This document shows positions 15,279-24,923 of a stretch of 64,000 nt of DNA, in pieces (within the stretch, counting starts at the first letter, position 1; each line of letters begins with the position of its first letter). Below the pieces are notes generated by a model, which saw only the letters and a program-made list of their open reading frames with translations, ran no database searches and had not been told where the DNA came from. Source of the stretch: Burkholderia sp. E7m39 (GTDB taxonomy: Bacteria > Pseudomonadota > Gammaproteobacteria > Burkholderiales > Burkholderiaceae); the NCBI GenBank assembly GCA_001319865.1, contig BBSL01000034.1, positions 62,001-126,000 on the forward strand. Direction: 5' to 3'. A program made the position numbers and the translations under genes.

Positions 15279-16152
15279 GACTCCTCTTTCAGAACTCGCG
15301 CAAGGACAGCAGTACCCTGCTTCCGCGCTGTACGTCGTGGCCACGCCGATCGGCAACATCGCCGACATCACGCTGCGCGCGCTGCATGTGCTCGGTCTCG
15401 TCGATCGCATCGCCGCCGAAGACACGCGCAACACGGGACAACTGCTGTCGCGCTACGGCGTATCGAAGCCGCTCGTCGCCGTGCATCAGCACAACGAGCG
15501 CGAGTCCGCGCAGCGCATCGTCGACTTTCTGCGAGCGGGTGAGCGCGTCGCGTATGTCTCCGATGCGGGCACGCCGGGCATTTCGGACCCCGGCGCGAAA
15601 CTCGTCGACGCCGTGCGCGATGCCGGTTTCGCCGTCGTGCCGCTGCCTGGCGCGAGCGCGCTCGCGACGGCGTTGAGCGTTGCCGGCGACTGGGTGTCGA
15701 CGTTCACTTTCATCGGTTTCTTGCCGCCGAAAGCGAAGCAGCGCGCCGCCGCACTCGCGCCGCTCGCAAAGCATCCGCACGCGATGGTGTTCTACGAGGC
15801 GCCGCATCGCATCGTAGAAACCGTGCAGGCGCTCGCCGATGCATTCGGCGGCGAGCGGCGTCTGTTGATCGGCCGCGAGTTGACGAAATTACACGAGGGA
15901 TTGCATCGCTGCACCCTGGCCGAAGGGCCAGGGTGGCTTGTAAAAGATACGAACCGGCAACGGGGCGAGTTCGTGCTGGTCGTCGAAGGCGCGCCCGCGG
16001 ACGACCAAAGCGAGCACGATCACGACGCTCTGCTCGGCGTGCTGCTGGAGGAACTGCCCGTTAGCGGCGCGGCCAAGGTCGCGGCGGCGCTGACGGGCGC
16101 TTCGCGCAACGCGCTGTACACGCGTGCGCTGGCGCTGAAAAAGGACGACTGA
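15277..16152 (+). CDS. rsmI: 16S rRNA (cytidine1402-2'-O)-methyltransferase
   Basis: 291 residues from ATG 15277. It has the tetrapyrrole-methylase fold with [20 protein letters not shown] at the N-terminus, [40 protein letters not shown] and VFYEAPHRI. It methylates the 2'-OH of C1402 in the 16S decoding centre with SAM. It is divergent from yraN, as in many proteobacteria. A longer in-frame start at 15160 would run through yraN and is rejected. Confidence 0.95.
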   Translation: MTPLSELAQGQQYPASALYVVATPIGNIADITLRALHVLGLVDRIAAEDTRNTGQLLSRYGVSKPLVAVHQHNERESAQRIVDFLRAGERVAYVSDAGTPGISDPGAKLVDAVRDAGFAVVPLPGASALATALSVAGDWVSTFTFIGFLPPKAKQRAAALAPLAKHPHAMVFYEAPHRIVETVQALADAFGGERRLLIGRELTKLHEGLHRCTLAEGPGWLVKDTNRQRGEFVLVVEGAPADDQSEHDHDALLGVLLEELPVSGAAKVAAALTGASRNALYTRALALKKDD

Positions 16153-16154
16153 AA

Positions 16155-16190
16155 ACAAAAAGGGCTGCGCAATGCAGCCCTTTCCTCCGA
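16155..16190. terminator. Bidirectional terminator between rsmI and rlpA
   Basis: AAAGGGCTGC (16159-16168), five-base loop, GCAGCCCTTT (16174-16183): ten perfect pairs with flanking A-run and TTT. It serves both convergent genes. Confidence 0.75.
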
Positions 16191-16229
16191 CGGCATCGGA
16201 TGCCATTGGCGCCCGATTCCTAAACGATC

Positions 16230-16829
16230 TTACTTCTCGTTCGAATCGCTCTGATTCGACGCCAGCATTTCCTTGATCTCTGCCTTCGCCTCACGCTGCG
16301 TCAAACCTTCGATCTTGACGCGAGCGGTACCGATATAGGCCAGATGCAGAACCTTTGCCGCCGCGTAAGACAGGTCGATCACCCGGCCACGCGCGTACGG
16401 GCCGCGGTCGTTGATTTTGACGACGACGGAGTCGTTCGTCGCCGGATTGGTCACGCGTACATACGAGCCGAGCGGCAACGTGCGGTGCGCGGCCGTCAAG
16501 GCATGCATGTTGAAGCGTTCGCCGTTGGCCGTCTTGCGGCCGTGGAAGCCGCGTCCGTACCAGGACGCACGTCCGATCTGCTGGAAGTCCGCGATGTTCG
16601 GACCGTCCGTCAGCGGTTCTGCGTCGGCGAGCTTGCCTTTTTGATCCGCCGCGTCGGGCAGATTGTTCGCACCTGAACCATACGATTGCGGGGCGAGCGA
16701 GGTGCGCACGTCCTGCGTGGTTGCGGAAACGCCGCTGGTCTGGGTGCTCGCGCCCGGAGGCACCGCACAGCCGGCGAGTGCCAGAAAGGCAAAAACGCTC
16801 CCAACACGTCGGGGTAGCCGAGTTTTCAT
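16230..16829 (-). CDS. rlpA: Septal ring lytic transglycosylase RlpA family lipoprotein
   Basis: 199 residues from ATG 16829. A lipoprotein signal ends at LALAGC (Cys 21). The double-psi beta-barrel domain spans ~90-180: IGRASWYGRGFHGRKTANGE, AHRTLPLGSYVRVTNP, VVVKINDRGPYARGRVIDLS. The conserved GxASWYG, His and Asp of the active site are present. RlpA cleaves glycan strands lacking stem peptides at the septum. There is no C-terminal SPOR domain, so it is a short form. The region upstream is a long non-coding stretch. Confidence 0.9.
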   Translation of the reverse strand: MKTRLPRRVGSVFAFLALAGCAVPPGASTQTSGVSATTQDVRTSLAPQSYGSGANNLPDAADQKGKLADAEPLTDGPNIADFQQIGRASWYGRGFHGRKTANGERFNMHALTAAHRTLPLGSYVRVTNPATNDSVVVKINDRGPYARGRVIDLSYAAAKVLHLAYIGTARVKIEGLTQREAKAEIKEMLASNQSDSNEK

Positions 16830-17474
16830 AAGACAATTTGATGCAATTGCGAGCCGCATCACGCCAATGGCTGCGTGTTTCATGCGACTCCGGCGGCAAA
16901 GGGCGACCGCGCACCGCGCAACGCTGGCGCAGGACGAAGTAAGCCCGGACGCGGCATACTCAGCCGCTACCGCACGGTTAGTTTTCACGTCTGACGCAAC
17001 TGTCCCCGCAGTTTTGGCCAGACCCCACAAGCCGCCATCGAACGTTTACACGCTCATACGCCGGAAACTCACGGCGCTCAGGAAGGCGGCGTAGGCCCCA
17101 TCCAGCGTTACGGCAGCGAGGCCGTGGCAGGCGCGTAGCACCTGGCTGGACAAGACGTGCGCACCGATAAAAGCGATCGGTGCTGGATTTGCTATCGGGT
17201 ACACCCGACGGCACTTGCTTGATGCTGAATCAGCAGCATGCGTACCAGTTTCAACATACGAAACAGCCACTGCTCAACCGAAGACGGCGCGGTTTTCCAC
17301 GCCCAATACGTGCATTATAGCAAAAACACAATTCTGTGTTCTGAACCTCCACATCCGGCTGATGAATTCTCACTATTACTGCAAAAATGCGCATGCGCCA
17401 CTCGGCTTTCCGGCCAATGGCAGCGGCCGCGACGGCCGGTACAATCGGGGTTTCCAAGCGCTACGCCGTCACTT
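16830..17474. other. 645-base intergenic region upstream of rlpA and the MBL hydrolase
   Basis: It must hold the promoters of the divergent flanking genes. Short minus-strand open frames (for example 17046-17270) have no convincing composition or ribosome binding site. AT content rises around 17320-17370. I see no clear RNA gene. Confidence 0.4.
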
Positions 17475-18119
17475 ATGAAAGTCACCCTGATTCCCGTCAC
17501 GCCATTCCAGCAGAACAGCTCGCTGCTCGTTTGCGAGAAGACCGGGCGCGCGGCCATCGTCGATCCTGGCGGCGATCTCGATCTCATCAAAGGTGAAGTG
17601 GAGAGGCAGAATGCGTCGGTTGAAAAGGTGCTGCTGACGCACGGCCATATCGACCATTGCGCGGGCGCGAAGACACTTGCCGAGCACTACGGCGTGCCGA
17701 TCGAAGGTCCGCATGTCGACGAGCTTTTCTGGCTCGACAAGCTGCCTGAGCAAAGCGTGCGCTTCGGCTTTCCCGCCGCCGAATCGTTCAAGCCGACCCG
17801 TTGGCTCGACGACAACGAGAGCGTGACGTTCGGCGACGAAACGCTCGAGGTGTACCACTGTCCGGGCCACACGCCGGGTCACGTGATCTTCTTCAGCCGC
17901 GCGCACCGGCTTGCGCTGGTCGGCGACGTGCTGTTCGCGGGCTCGATCGGGCGCACCGACTTTCCGCGCGGCAATCACGGCGACCTGATCCGTTCGATCC
18001 GCGAAAAGCTCTGGCCGCTCGGCGACGACGTCACATTCGTGCCCGGCCACGGCCCCACGTCGACCTTCGGCAAAGAGCGCCGCACGAATGCGTACGTCGC
18101 GGATGGAGTGAGCGCATGA
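17475..18119 (+). CDS. MBL-fold hydrolase, glyoxalase II-like (YcbL type)
   Basis: 214 residues from ATG 17475. Metal-binding motif THGHIDH at residues 55-61, then further ligands in [24 protein letters not shown] and FVPGHGPTS. This short form matches YcbL/type-II hydroxyacylglutathione hydrolases rather than full-length GloB, which has an extra C-terminal domain. It probably cleaves S-lactoylglutathione or a related thioester. Its TGA overlaps the start of the next gene (ATGA). A longer frame to 17238 has no support. Confidence 0.9.
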   Translation: MKVTLIPVTPFQQNSSLLVCEKTGRAAIVDPGGDLDLIKGEVERQNASVEKVLLTHGHIDHCAGAKTLAEHYGVPIEGPHVDELFWLDKLPEQSVRFGFPAAESFKPTRWLDDNESVTFGDETLEVYHCPGHTPGHVIFFSRAHRLALVGDVLFAGSIGRTDFPRGNHGDLIRSIREKLWPLGDDVTFVPGHGPTSTFGKERRTNAYVADGVSA

Positions 18120-18736
18120 GCGAAGAAATTTATGTGAGCACCGATGTCGAAGCGGACGGCCCGATTCCCGGCCCGCATTCGATGCTGAGCTTCGCGTCGG
18201 CGGCCTATACGGCGGACAAGCAGTTGATCGGCACGTTCTCGGCGAACCTCGAATTGCTCGAAGGCGCGGCGCCCCATCCTGTGCAGGAAGCGTGGTGGAA
18301 GACGCAGCCCGAAGCGTGGGCCGCCTGCCGCAAGGATCTGCAGCAGCCCGCGGCAGCCCTTGTCGCGTACGTCGAATGGGTCGAGGCGTTGCCGGGCAAA
18401 CCCGTGTTCGTCGCGATGCCGGCGGGCTTCGACTTCACCTTCATGTTCTGGTACATGATGCGTTTTGCCGGCCGCTGCCCGTTCTCGTGGTCGGCGCTCG
18501 ACATCAAGACGCTCGCCTTCGCGATGACGGGCCTGCCGTACCGCAAGTGCATCAAGCCGCGCTTTCCGAAGCACTGGTTCGACGACCATCCGCATACGCA
18601 CGTCGCGCTCGACGACGCCATCGAGCAAGGCGCGCTCTTCTGCAACATGCTCGCGGAGCTGCGCGCGGGCCAGAGCACCGCGTCGTCAGACGCCGACGCC
18701 GACGCCGACGACACAGCACAAAAACTCGCTGAGTAG
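18116..18736 (+). CDS. DEDDh-type 3'-5' exonuclease-like protein
   Basis: 206 residues from ATG 18116, coupled to the MBL gene by a four-base overlap. RNase H-like exonuclease pattern: VSTDVEADG (first D/E pair), [13 protein letters not shown] (second Asp), and [13 protein letters not shown] (His and last Asp). This is the exonuclease RNase T / DNA pol III epsilon superfamily. The substrate is unknown. The C-terminus is an Asp/Ala repeat tail (SDADADADD), likely disordered. Confidence 0.82.
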   Translation: MSEEIYVSTDVEADGPIPGPHSMLSFASAAYTADKQLIGTFSANLELLEGAAPHPVQEAWWKTQPEAWAACRKDLQQPAAALVAYVEWVEALPGKPVFVAMPAGFDFTFMFWYMMRFAGRCPFSWSALDIKTLAFAMTGLPYRKCIKPRFPKHWFDDHPHTHVALDDAIEQGALFCNMLAELRAGQSTASSDADADADDTAQKLAE

Positions 18737-18840
18737 GCGCCAAATTAGGGAATCTCCCTCATTAACGGCGGTTTGCATTGCGTTTCGTTTCCCCGGCCTC
18801 TACCATTAACAGAAAAGGCCACGCGACAACGGAGGCGCAG

Positions 18841-19299
18841 TTGACACTCGATACGTTCTCTCAAAAGATCCTGCGTCTATTGCAGCTCGACGCGCGCCGT
18901 TCCGTGCAGGAAATCTCGGACCAGGTTGGGCTGTCCAGCACGCCTTGCTGGCGGCGCATCAAGGACATGGAGCAATCGGGCATCATCCAGCGCTATACGG
19001 CGTTGCTCGACCGTGAAAAGCTCGGCTTGCACGTGTGCGCGCTCGCTCACATTCACCTCACGCGTCACACGGAAGGCGGCGTCGAGGCCTTCGAACGCGA
19101 AATCGCCACCTGCCCCGAAGTGACCGAGTGCTACAGCACGACGGGTGAATCGGATTACATCCTGAAGATCGTCGCGCCCGACATCAAGGCGTACGACACT
19201 TTCCTGCACGACCGCATCTTCAAGATTCCCGCCGTTGCCCAGGTGCGCACGAGCGTCGTGCTGCGCGAAATCAAGTTCGATACGCAATTGCCGCTCTGA
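18841..19299 (+). CDS. Lrp/AsnC family transcriptional regulator
   Basis: 152 residues from TTG 18841, chosen because GGAGG lies about seven bases upstream; an ATG at 18778 would add 21 unconserved residues. N-terminal HTH (SQKILRLLQLDARRSVQEIS, STPCWRRIKDMEQSG), then the RAM/AsnC effector domain (CPEVTECYSTTGESDYILKI). Such proteins control amino-acid metabolism or transport genes; the adjacent genes do not reveal the target. Confidence 0.9.
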   Translation: MTLDTFSQKILRLLQLDARRSVQEISDQVGLSSTPCWRRIKDMEQSGIIQRYTALLDREKLGLHVCALAHIHLTRHTEGGVEAFEREIATCPEVTECYSTTGESDYILKIVAPDIKAYDTFLHDRIFKIPAVAQVRTSVVLREIKFDTQLPL

Positions 19300-19334
19300 T
19301 CGCACGCCCGGTCACGGCCAGCCACGGCGAACGT

Positions 19335-20537
19335 CTAAGCGTCGCCGTGCGGCTGGTTGGCGAGTTCTGCGCCCGCGGTCGACACATCAACGGCATGCGT
19401 CACGTTCAGCTTGCGCGCGCCCAACGCGCGCTTGAGCGCGTCGAGATCGATCCGCGCGAGTTGTCGAACCTCGCTTTCCAGCGCGCCAAGGCGCGACGGC
19501 TGCAGCATCACCTCGATGTCCAGCCCCGTACTCAGATAGTGCAGGTTCAGGCTCGCCGCCTCTAGTCCCTGCGCGGCGAGCGCCGCTTCGACTTCCGCGA
19601 CGACCCTTGCACGGGGCGGCAAGTTGACGGGCGGCCGCTGCGTCAGATCGTTTTCCGGGTCGACGTGAATCAGCGCATCGAGCACCCGGCTGTCCGCCAG
19701 CACACGAGCGCGCGCCGACTCGGCAATATAGTGGCCTTCGGAAACCGAGATCATCGGATCGACGAGCACGTGCGCGTCGACGAGCGCGAAATCGCCCATT
19801 TTCCGCGTCCGCAATTCGTGGACATCCCGTACGCCTGGCGTCGACATAATCCGAGCGCGCAGATCAGCGGTATCAGATTCGTCTAGCGCGCGATCGGACA
19901 AATCCTGTAGCGCGTCCCATCCGAAGGTCCAGCCCATGCGCGCGACCATGAAGCCGACGATCGCCGCCGCGATGGGATCGAGCAGCCGCACGCCCGCCAG
20001 ACTCCCGAGGATACCCAGCGCGACCACCAGCGACGACGCCGCGTCCGAGCGCGCATGCCACGCGTTCGCGATCAGCATCGCCGAACGCACGCGCTGGGCC
20101 TCTCGCAGCATGTAGCGAAAAAGCCCTTCCTTCGACAGCAGCACCACGATCGCCACCACCAGCGCGCTGATATGGACGGCGGGAATGTGTTGCAGATCGG
20201 CGAGCCGCGTGCCCGCGCGCCACAGCATGCCCACGCCGACGGCAATCAGCAGACCGCCCAGAAACATCGACGCTACCGTTTCGTAGCGGCTGTGTCCGTA
20301 GTTATGGTCGGCATCCGGTTCCGCGCCGCTATGCCGGTTGGCGAGCAGCACGACGAAATCGGACACCAGATCGGCGAGCGAATGCACGCCGTCGGCGACG
20401 AGCGCCTGGGAATGCGCGATCACGCCGACCACAATCTGCATCGACATCAACAGCATATTGAGCGCAATGCTGACGTAGGTGCTCTTGCGCGCGACGCGCT
20501 GCTTTTCTGTCGTTTGGACGGCCTGGTTGGAAGACAT
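19335..20537 (-). CDS. Cation diffusion facilitator (CDF) family metal exporter
   Basis: 400 residues. About six transmembrane helices with metal-site motifs ALVADGVHSLADLVSD (helix 2) and NAWHARSDAASS (helix 5), plus DADHNYGHSRYET between helices 2 and 3. A C-terminal cytosolic domain of ferredoxin-like fold (VDPMISVSEGHYIAESAR, DALIHVDPEND) is followed by an extra ~80-residue extension. It exports Zn2+, Co2+ or Fe2+ by proton antiport; the metal cannot be decided from sequence. Convergent with the Lrp gene. Confidence 0.9.
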   Translation of the reverse strand: MSSNQAVQTTEKQRVARKSTYVSIALNMLLMSMQIVVGVIAHSQALVADGVHSLADLVSDFVVLLANRHSGAEPDADHNYGHSRYETVASMFLGGLLIAVGVGMLWRAGTRLADLQHIPAVHISALVVAIVVLLSKEGLFRYMLREAQRVRSAMLIANAWHARSDAASSLVVALGILGSLAGVRLLDPIAAAIVGFMVARMGWTFGWDALQDLSDRALDESDTADLRARIMSTPGVRDVHELRTRKMGDFALVDAHVLVDPMISVSEGHYIAESARARVLADSRVLDALIHVDPENDLTQRPPVNLPPRARVVAEVEAALAAQGLEAASLNLHYLSTGLDIEVMLQPSRLGALESEVRQLARIDLDALKRALGARKLNVTHAVDVSTAGAELANQPHGDA

Positions 20538-20715
20538 TTGAAGGGGACCGGTTATCGCTGTATTTATTCTACCTGTCCGCTGACGAAAACGCGCTTAAGC
20601 GTTCAGAAAACGCCTTTTAAATCAGGCGCTTATCAAAATGCGACGCATTCTCACCGGCACCGTGCAACCCGACTGCCGCAGACTCCCCGCAATTGAAATA
20701 GCGCAAGCCGAATAA

Positions 20716-20755
20716 AAAGCCGCGCTACACAAAAGCGGCGCGGCTTTCTTATTCC
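20716..20755. terminator. Terminator downstream of hns
   Basis: AAAGCCGCGC and GCGCGGCTTT form a hairpin with T-runs on both sides (TTTTTATT reading the minus strand). It is ~30 bases past the hns stop on the minus strand. Confidence 0.7.
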
Positions 20756-20784
20756 CATTGCCTGCAATGCAAGCTTAAGTCTGA

Positions 20785-21084
20785 TTATTTCTCAATGAGA
20801 AACTTCTCACGATCCTGACCTGCAATCCAACGCGGCGGCTTTCCACGGCCCGACCACGTGCTGCCGCTCGCGGGATCACGATATTTCGGCGCGACGCCAG
20901 ATCGCGGGCGACCTGCCTTAGCCGGCTTTGCACGCGTACCGCCGAGTTCGGCCAGCGTAATGCCGTAATCAGCCATTTTCTGCTTGATCTCGTTAAGCAC
21001 TTCCGCATACTCGCGCGCTTTCGCCTCTTCGATCTGTTTTTCGAGCTTTTCGCGCTGCGCGAGCAGTTCCCTGTAGGAGGACAT
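20785..21084 (-). CDS. H-NS family nucleoid protein
   Basis: 99 residues from ATG 21084 with AGGAGG five bases upstream (a longer start at 21147 is unsupported). N-terminal coiled-coil oligomerisation region (YRELLAQREKLEKQIEEAKA), then the C-terminal AT-hook-like DNA-binding domain (AGRPRSGVAPKYRDP, STWSGRGKPPRWI). It binds AT-rich DNA and typically silences transferred genes, so the AT-rich island segment at 4.8-6.6 kb is a plausible target. Multiple H-NS paralogues are usual in Burkholderiaceae. Confidence 0.93.
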   Translation of the reverse strand: MSSYRELLAQREKLEKQIEEAKAREYAEVLNEIKQKMADYGITLAELGGTRAKPAKAGRPRSGVAPKYRDPASGSTWSGRGKPPRWIAGQDREKFLIEK

Positions 21085-21430
21085 AGTTTCCTTGTGGTTC
21101 GATAATTGGACTGCCGGTCTTTGCCGATTAGTCCTGAAAGTGGTCATGCCTCGGAATTGGTGGCGAGATTAGCACAAAATAGAAAGCACAGAAAAGCCGT
21201 CTGAGAAAATTAATTAATCTCAATTTCATAAACTTTCATGAAGGTTGGGAACCCGGCTTGAGATGCCCAAACTATTCTTTCACTAAATAACCCTCATCTG
21301 AGGAATAGCTTCATATTTAATTAGCGTCAAATGAAAACCAACCGTTAATTCATTCAGGAACATTTCATGCTGTGCGAGTTCGCACTGGCAAAATGTAAAA
21401 TGCCGGCCTGTTCTGCGGCAAAGACGCCCG
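21085..21430. other. 346-base AT-rich region upstream of hns
   Basis: It holds the hns promoter on its right side. It is AT-rich around 21170-21310, which could allow autoregulation by H-NS. No gene seen. Confidence 0.4.
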
Positions 21431-22105
21431 CTATTTGAGCGGGACATCGTGATGCGCTTCCATGCAGTCCTCGAGCGCCGCGCGCAACGATTCGGCATCG
21501 GGAGCCGGCGTCTCGAAAATAGACCGGTGTCGCGCGCCCGCTATATCGAGATCCGCGCCATATCGGTCGACGCCGAGCAGTCGTACATTAGCCGGCCGGC
21601 GCGGATGCCGCTCGAAGAACTCGATCAGCGCGCTTTCCTCGTCGAATGCAACGGGTTCGAGCGGATCGAGTTCGTTCGCCATCAGCCAGCCCATCGCGCC
21701 AAACCCGCCGATGTAACGCATGCGCTCGATCGACATCACCCAGAACGAAAAATCGCCCAGCACGAGGTAGCGCTCGGCGTCCGGGTGATAGCGCAGATAG
21801 CGGTGAATCACGGGCGGTTCCGGCTCGACGTGCTCGAACGCGCCCACCAGCGTGATGCGCTGACCGTTGAGCACATCGCCGTCCGGCGCGTGAACGATCA
21901 GGAAACCGGCGCGCGGGTCGGTATGCAGGTTGCGCGTGTGCTCGGCGAGCCGGCTGATCAGGATCGTCGGGCGATGGCGCGCATCGGGCGCGAACGGCAG
22001 CACCGTGGGATAGGGATAGCCTTGCGGCTGGCGCGCATGCGTCGCGAGCGTGCCGATGGCGGACTGATGCAGCAGATGCAACGGAGCGTGAGCGGGGATG
22101 TTCAA
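21431..22105 (-). CDS. HugZ-like pyridoxamine 5'-phosphate oxidase family protein
   Basis: 224 residues. N-terminal split-barrel flavin/heme-binding fold (HQSAIGTLATHARQPQGYPY, ILISRLAEHTRNLHTDPRAG, LVGAFEHV). The C-terminal DUF2470-like domain (ALIEFFERHPRR, LLGVDRYGADL) is the arrangement of HugZ/HutZ heme-degrading proteins. The heme-ligand His of HugZ proteins cannot be assigned with certainty. Likely role: heme utilisation or flavin-linked oxidation. It stands alone, with hns on one side and a divergent MFS gene on the other. Confidence 0.8.
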   Translation of the reverse strand: MNIPAHAPLHLLHQSAIGTLATHARQPQGYPYPTVLPFAPDARHRPTILISRLAEHTRNLHTDPRAGFLIVHAPDGDVLNGQRITLVGAFEHVEPEPPVIHRYLRYHPDAERYLVLGDFSFWVMSIERMRYIGGFGAMGWLMANELDPLEPVAFDEESALIEFFERHPRRPANVRLLGVDRYGADLDIAGARHRSIFETPAPDAESLRAALEDCMEAHHDVPLK

Positions 22106-22327
22106 GTGCGCGTCCTGGTTGGGTGAGAGCGGCGCCGCGCGATATCCGCTTCGTGACGGAGAAATCTGAGCCGGTCTGAGCAGGTCACGCGACGCACATG
22201 GAAAGTAGATATTAGTTCAGGGACTTGCGGGCATGACAGGGCATGCTTCGTTAGAATCCAAGATCGCTTTCAGCGTGCTTTCTCTGCGGTTCGCCCGTCT
22301 TTTTCGCCTCCGACCACCGAGTTCTCC

Positions 22328-23539
22328 GTGTCCGACCGCTCATCCGACTCCGCTTCCCTGCCCGCCGCTCACCGCAATCTGTCCGCCAGCGAGCGCAACC
22401 GCGCGCGCTACGCGACGATGGCGCTCTTCTTCATCGCGGGGATGATGTATGCGTCGTGGGGCGTACACGTGCCGACCGTGCGCGACCGCTTTCAGCTGAA
22501 TCCGGCGATGCTGTCGCTCGCGCTGTTCGCGGTGGCGGGCGGCTCGATCGGCGCGATGGTGACCAATGCGCCGTGGATCGCGCGCGTCGGTACGCGTCGC
22601 GCTTGCCTCGCGGGCGGACTCCTGATGTCGGCGTGCGGGGCGCTGATCCTCGTCGTACCGTTTTACTGGATGCTGCTGGTGCTGCTCGCGCTGTTCGGCG
22701 CGGGCATGGCGACGCTCGACGTCGCAATGAACGCCGAAGCGAGCGCCGTCGAAGAGACGCTCGGCCGGCCGATCATGTCGTCGCTGCATGGCATGTTCAG
22801 CGTCGGCGGGATGGCGGGCGCGGCCGTCGGCGGCGCGGCGCTCGCGCACGGCATGGCGCCTGCCGTTCATCTGCTGCTCGCGTCGCTGGTTGCCGCTGGC
22901 GTGCTGCTCGCCGCGTGCCCTGCCGTCCTGCCGCACGTGCCTCACTCGGAGCATCCCGATGCGCAGGCGCCACGCGGCAATCGCTGGCGCTCGCCGGCGC
23001 TGTGGGCGCTCGGCGCCATTGCGCTGATCGCGCTGATCGCGGAAGGCGCGATGTACGACTGGGCGACTGTCTATATGCGCGATGTCGTCGCGTCGACGCC
23101 TGCCGTCGCGAGCGCAGCGTACGCGGCGTTTTCCGGCGGCATGGCAGCCGCGCGCTTTGCGGGCGACGCCGTCCGCGCCCGATTCGGCGCGCCGCAACTG
23201 ATCGCGGCGAGCGCATCGCTGGCGTGCGCGGGCATGATCGGCGCGCTGCTTCTGCCGCATCCCGTGGCCGCGTTGACGGGCTTCACGCTGATGGGCCTCG
23301 GGCTCGCCAACATGATGCCCGTGCTGTTTGCCGCCGCCGCGCGCGTCAAGGGCATTCACGCCGCCGAAGGCCTCGCGCACGTCGCGGGACTCGCGTACTT
23401 CGGCCTGCTGCTCGGGCCGGTGATCATCGGCGGCGTCGCGCAGGTGACGAACCTGCCGATCGGCCTGTCCGTCGTCGCGCTGTGTGCAGCGCTCGTGGCG
23501 TTCATCGGGCCGAAGGTGCTGCGCTGGCTCGGCATCTGA
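22328..23539 (+). CDS. MFS transporter
   Basis: 403 residues from GTG 22328; ten to twelve hydrophobic helices. The profile (MALFFIAGMMYASWGVHVPT, NAEASAVEETLGRPIMSSLH, GMFSVGG, MYDWATVYMRD) matches the YbjJ-like subgroup of the major facilitator superfamily, whose substrates are unknown (often annotated as fucose-permease-like). It is single, followed by a strong terminator. A 521-codon antisense frame across it is only a GC-bias shadow. Confidence 0.88.
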   Translation: MSDRSSDSASLPAAHRNLSASERNRARYATMALFFIAGMMYASWGVHVPTVRDRFQLNPAMLSLALFAVAGGSIGAMVTNAPWIARVGTRRACLAGGLLMSACGALILVVPFYWMLLVLLALFGAGMATLDVAMNAEASAVEETLGRPIMSSLHGMFSVGGMAGAAVGGAALAHGMAPAVHLLLASLVAAGVLLAACPAVLPHVPHSEHPDAQAPRGNRWRSPALWALGAIALIALIAEGAMYDWATVYMRDVVASTPAVASAAYAAFSGGMAAARFAGDAVRARFGAPQLIAASASLACAGMIGALLLPHPVAALTGFTLMGLGLANMMPVLFAAAARVKGIHAAEGLAHVAGLAYFGLLLGPVIIGGVAQVTNLPIGLSVVALCAALVAFIGPKVLRWLGI

Positions 23540-23595
23540 AGGCCGGGGTTGTTCCAGCGTCTGCTTGCGGCGGGACGCGCGGCGCATCAGCGACG

Positions 23596-23630
23596 AACGG
23601 CGAGCCAGAACATCGGCTCGCCGTTTTTTA
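23596..23630 (+). terminator. Rho-independent terminator of the MFS gene
   Basis: AACGGCGAGCC, eight-base loop, GGCTCGCCGTT followed by TTTTT: 11 perfect pairs, 57 bases after the stop. Confidence 0.9.
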
Positions 23631-23679
23631 TCGACGCAATTCGACTTCGGACAGCGGCAAACCGTACAGCGCCGAGAAC

Positions 23680-24687
23680 TCATAGCTCGTGATACGTGCT
23701 GTACGTCAGTCCGAAATCGTTGCGTTCGAGAAAGTTCGTGTAGGTCATCGTCACCGACGCATCGAGCGCCTCGACGTAGTGCCACCAGCCGATGGGCAGA
23801 AACAGCAGTTCGCCCGGTTCGAGCGTGCACTCGATCACCCGCGCATGTTCGACGGACGGATAGCGCTCGACGTCGATCGCGCCCCCGTCCACCTGCGAAT
23901 AGCAATGCAGGTTGTTGTACATGTGAACGGTGTCGGTGAGCGGCACGAGCAGCACGCGTTTGCGGCCGATCACCTGCGCCATCAGATTATTGGTCAGGTC
24001 GTGATGGAACGGCGTCTTCGTGCCCGCCGGCCCGAACCAGAAATAGGCGGAATCGGGCGAAGCAGGATCGAGATACTCGCCGACAGGCGGCGCATCCGCC
24101 CATAACGCCGCAAGCGCCGCGCGGTTGCGCGACGCGTTGTTCGCCGTCATGTAAAAGTTGTTGGTCGCGCCCGCCTGCTCGACGAGATCGACATACGCGC
24201 CGAAACGCATCACGCGCTTCAACGACGGTTGATTGATCTCGTAGTTGGCGTCGCCGTCGCGGCCGAACTGCACTTCCACTTCGGCATCCCCGCAGCGCGC
24301 GCGAAAGTAGTCGAAGCTCCAGCGTGTGCGCGCGGGGCACGCATCGAACATCCCGGAGACGATCACGGGCCGGTTCTGGAAATAGAACTGCTCGTAAAAC
24401 GCGTCGCGCGACAGGCGTGCGTACCGTTCCACCCGATCCGCGCCCGCGCGCATGCTGCCCAGATCGCCGAACACGGAAAGCATCCAGTCTCGCTTGCGCA
24501 AACGATTGCGCAAGCGGGAACCCGCTAGAAAATAAGGGCTTGCGAGCGTGCTATCGATCTCGCATCGTGCGTTCTCATACTCGAAACCATGCTGGACGAG
24601 TACGCCATATACGGCTTCGGGCGATGCGTCGAGCAACAGGTTCTCGGCGATCCAGCGCCGCCATTCGTCATCGATCAGGCGTGTCAT
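23680..24687 (-). CDS. Cupin-like / JmjC-type 2-oxoglutarate-dependent oxygenase
   Basis: 335 residues from ATG 24687. The C-terminal two thirds form a cupin_8 (JmjC-like) domain: FYFQNRPVIVSGMF at its start, iron site HHD in KTPFHHDLTNNL with the distal His in PIGWWHYVEAL, and YSQVDGGAIDVERYP between. Family members hydroxylate proteins or small molecules using Fe(II) and 2-oxoglutarate. The first ~100 residues are helical and of unknown role. The natural substrate cannot be told from context. Confidence 0.83.
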   Translation of the reverse strand: MTRLIDDEWRRWIAENLLLDASPEAVYGVLVQHGFEYENARCEIDSTLASPYFLAGSRLRNRLRKRDWMLSVFGDLGSMRAGADRVERYARLSRDAFYEQFYFQNRPVIVSGMFDACPARTRWSFDYFRARCGDAEVEVQFGRDGDANYEINQPSLKRVMRFGAYVDLVEQAGATNNFYMTANNASRNRAALAALWADAPPVGEYLDPASPDSAYFWFGPAGTKTPFHHDLTNNLMAQVIGRKRVLLVPLTDTVHMYNNLHCYSQVDGGAIDVERYPSVEHARVIECTLEPGELLFLPIGWWHYVEALDASVTMTYTNFLERNDFGLTYSTYHEL

Positions 24688-24810
24688 GACAGCGTCCCCG
24701 CATGGTTGTCCAACGCGACAATACCGCAACTGCCGCACGCGCTGCGCAAGAGCCAACGTGCCGACTGGGCCCGGCAAAACGCACGCAAAACAGGCACCCA
24801 AAACAAGCGC

Positions 24811-24847
24811 CCAAAAGAAAAGGCACGCGGATGAAAATCCGCATGCC
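24811..24847 (-). terminator. Rho-independent terminator of the binding-protein gene
   Basis: On the minus strand GGCATGCGGAT-TTTC-ATCCGCGTGCC is followed by TTTTCTTTT, ~75 bases past the stop of the LivJ-like gene. Confidence 0.8.
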
Positions 24848-24923
24848 TCCGATGCCCTTGCGGGCTGTCCCGCGTCCGGCGGAACGCGGCGAACCGCTTT
24901 CCCGCCGGTAGCGCAGACGGCTC

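Noticed and set aside
16830..17474. Short minus-strand frames between rlpA and the MBL gene
   Set aside because: No ribosome binding site, no hydrophobic or domain pattern and random-looking codon use.
22340..23905. 521-codon minus-strand frame
   Set aside because: Shadow of the MFS transporter gene; low-complexity Arg/Ala/Gln composition.
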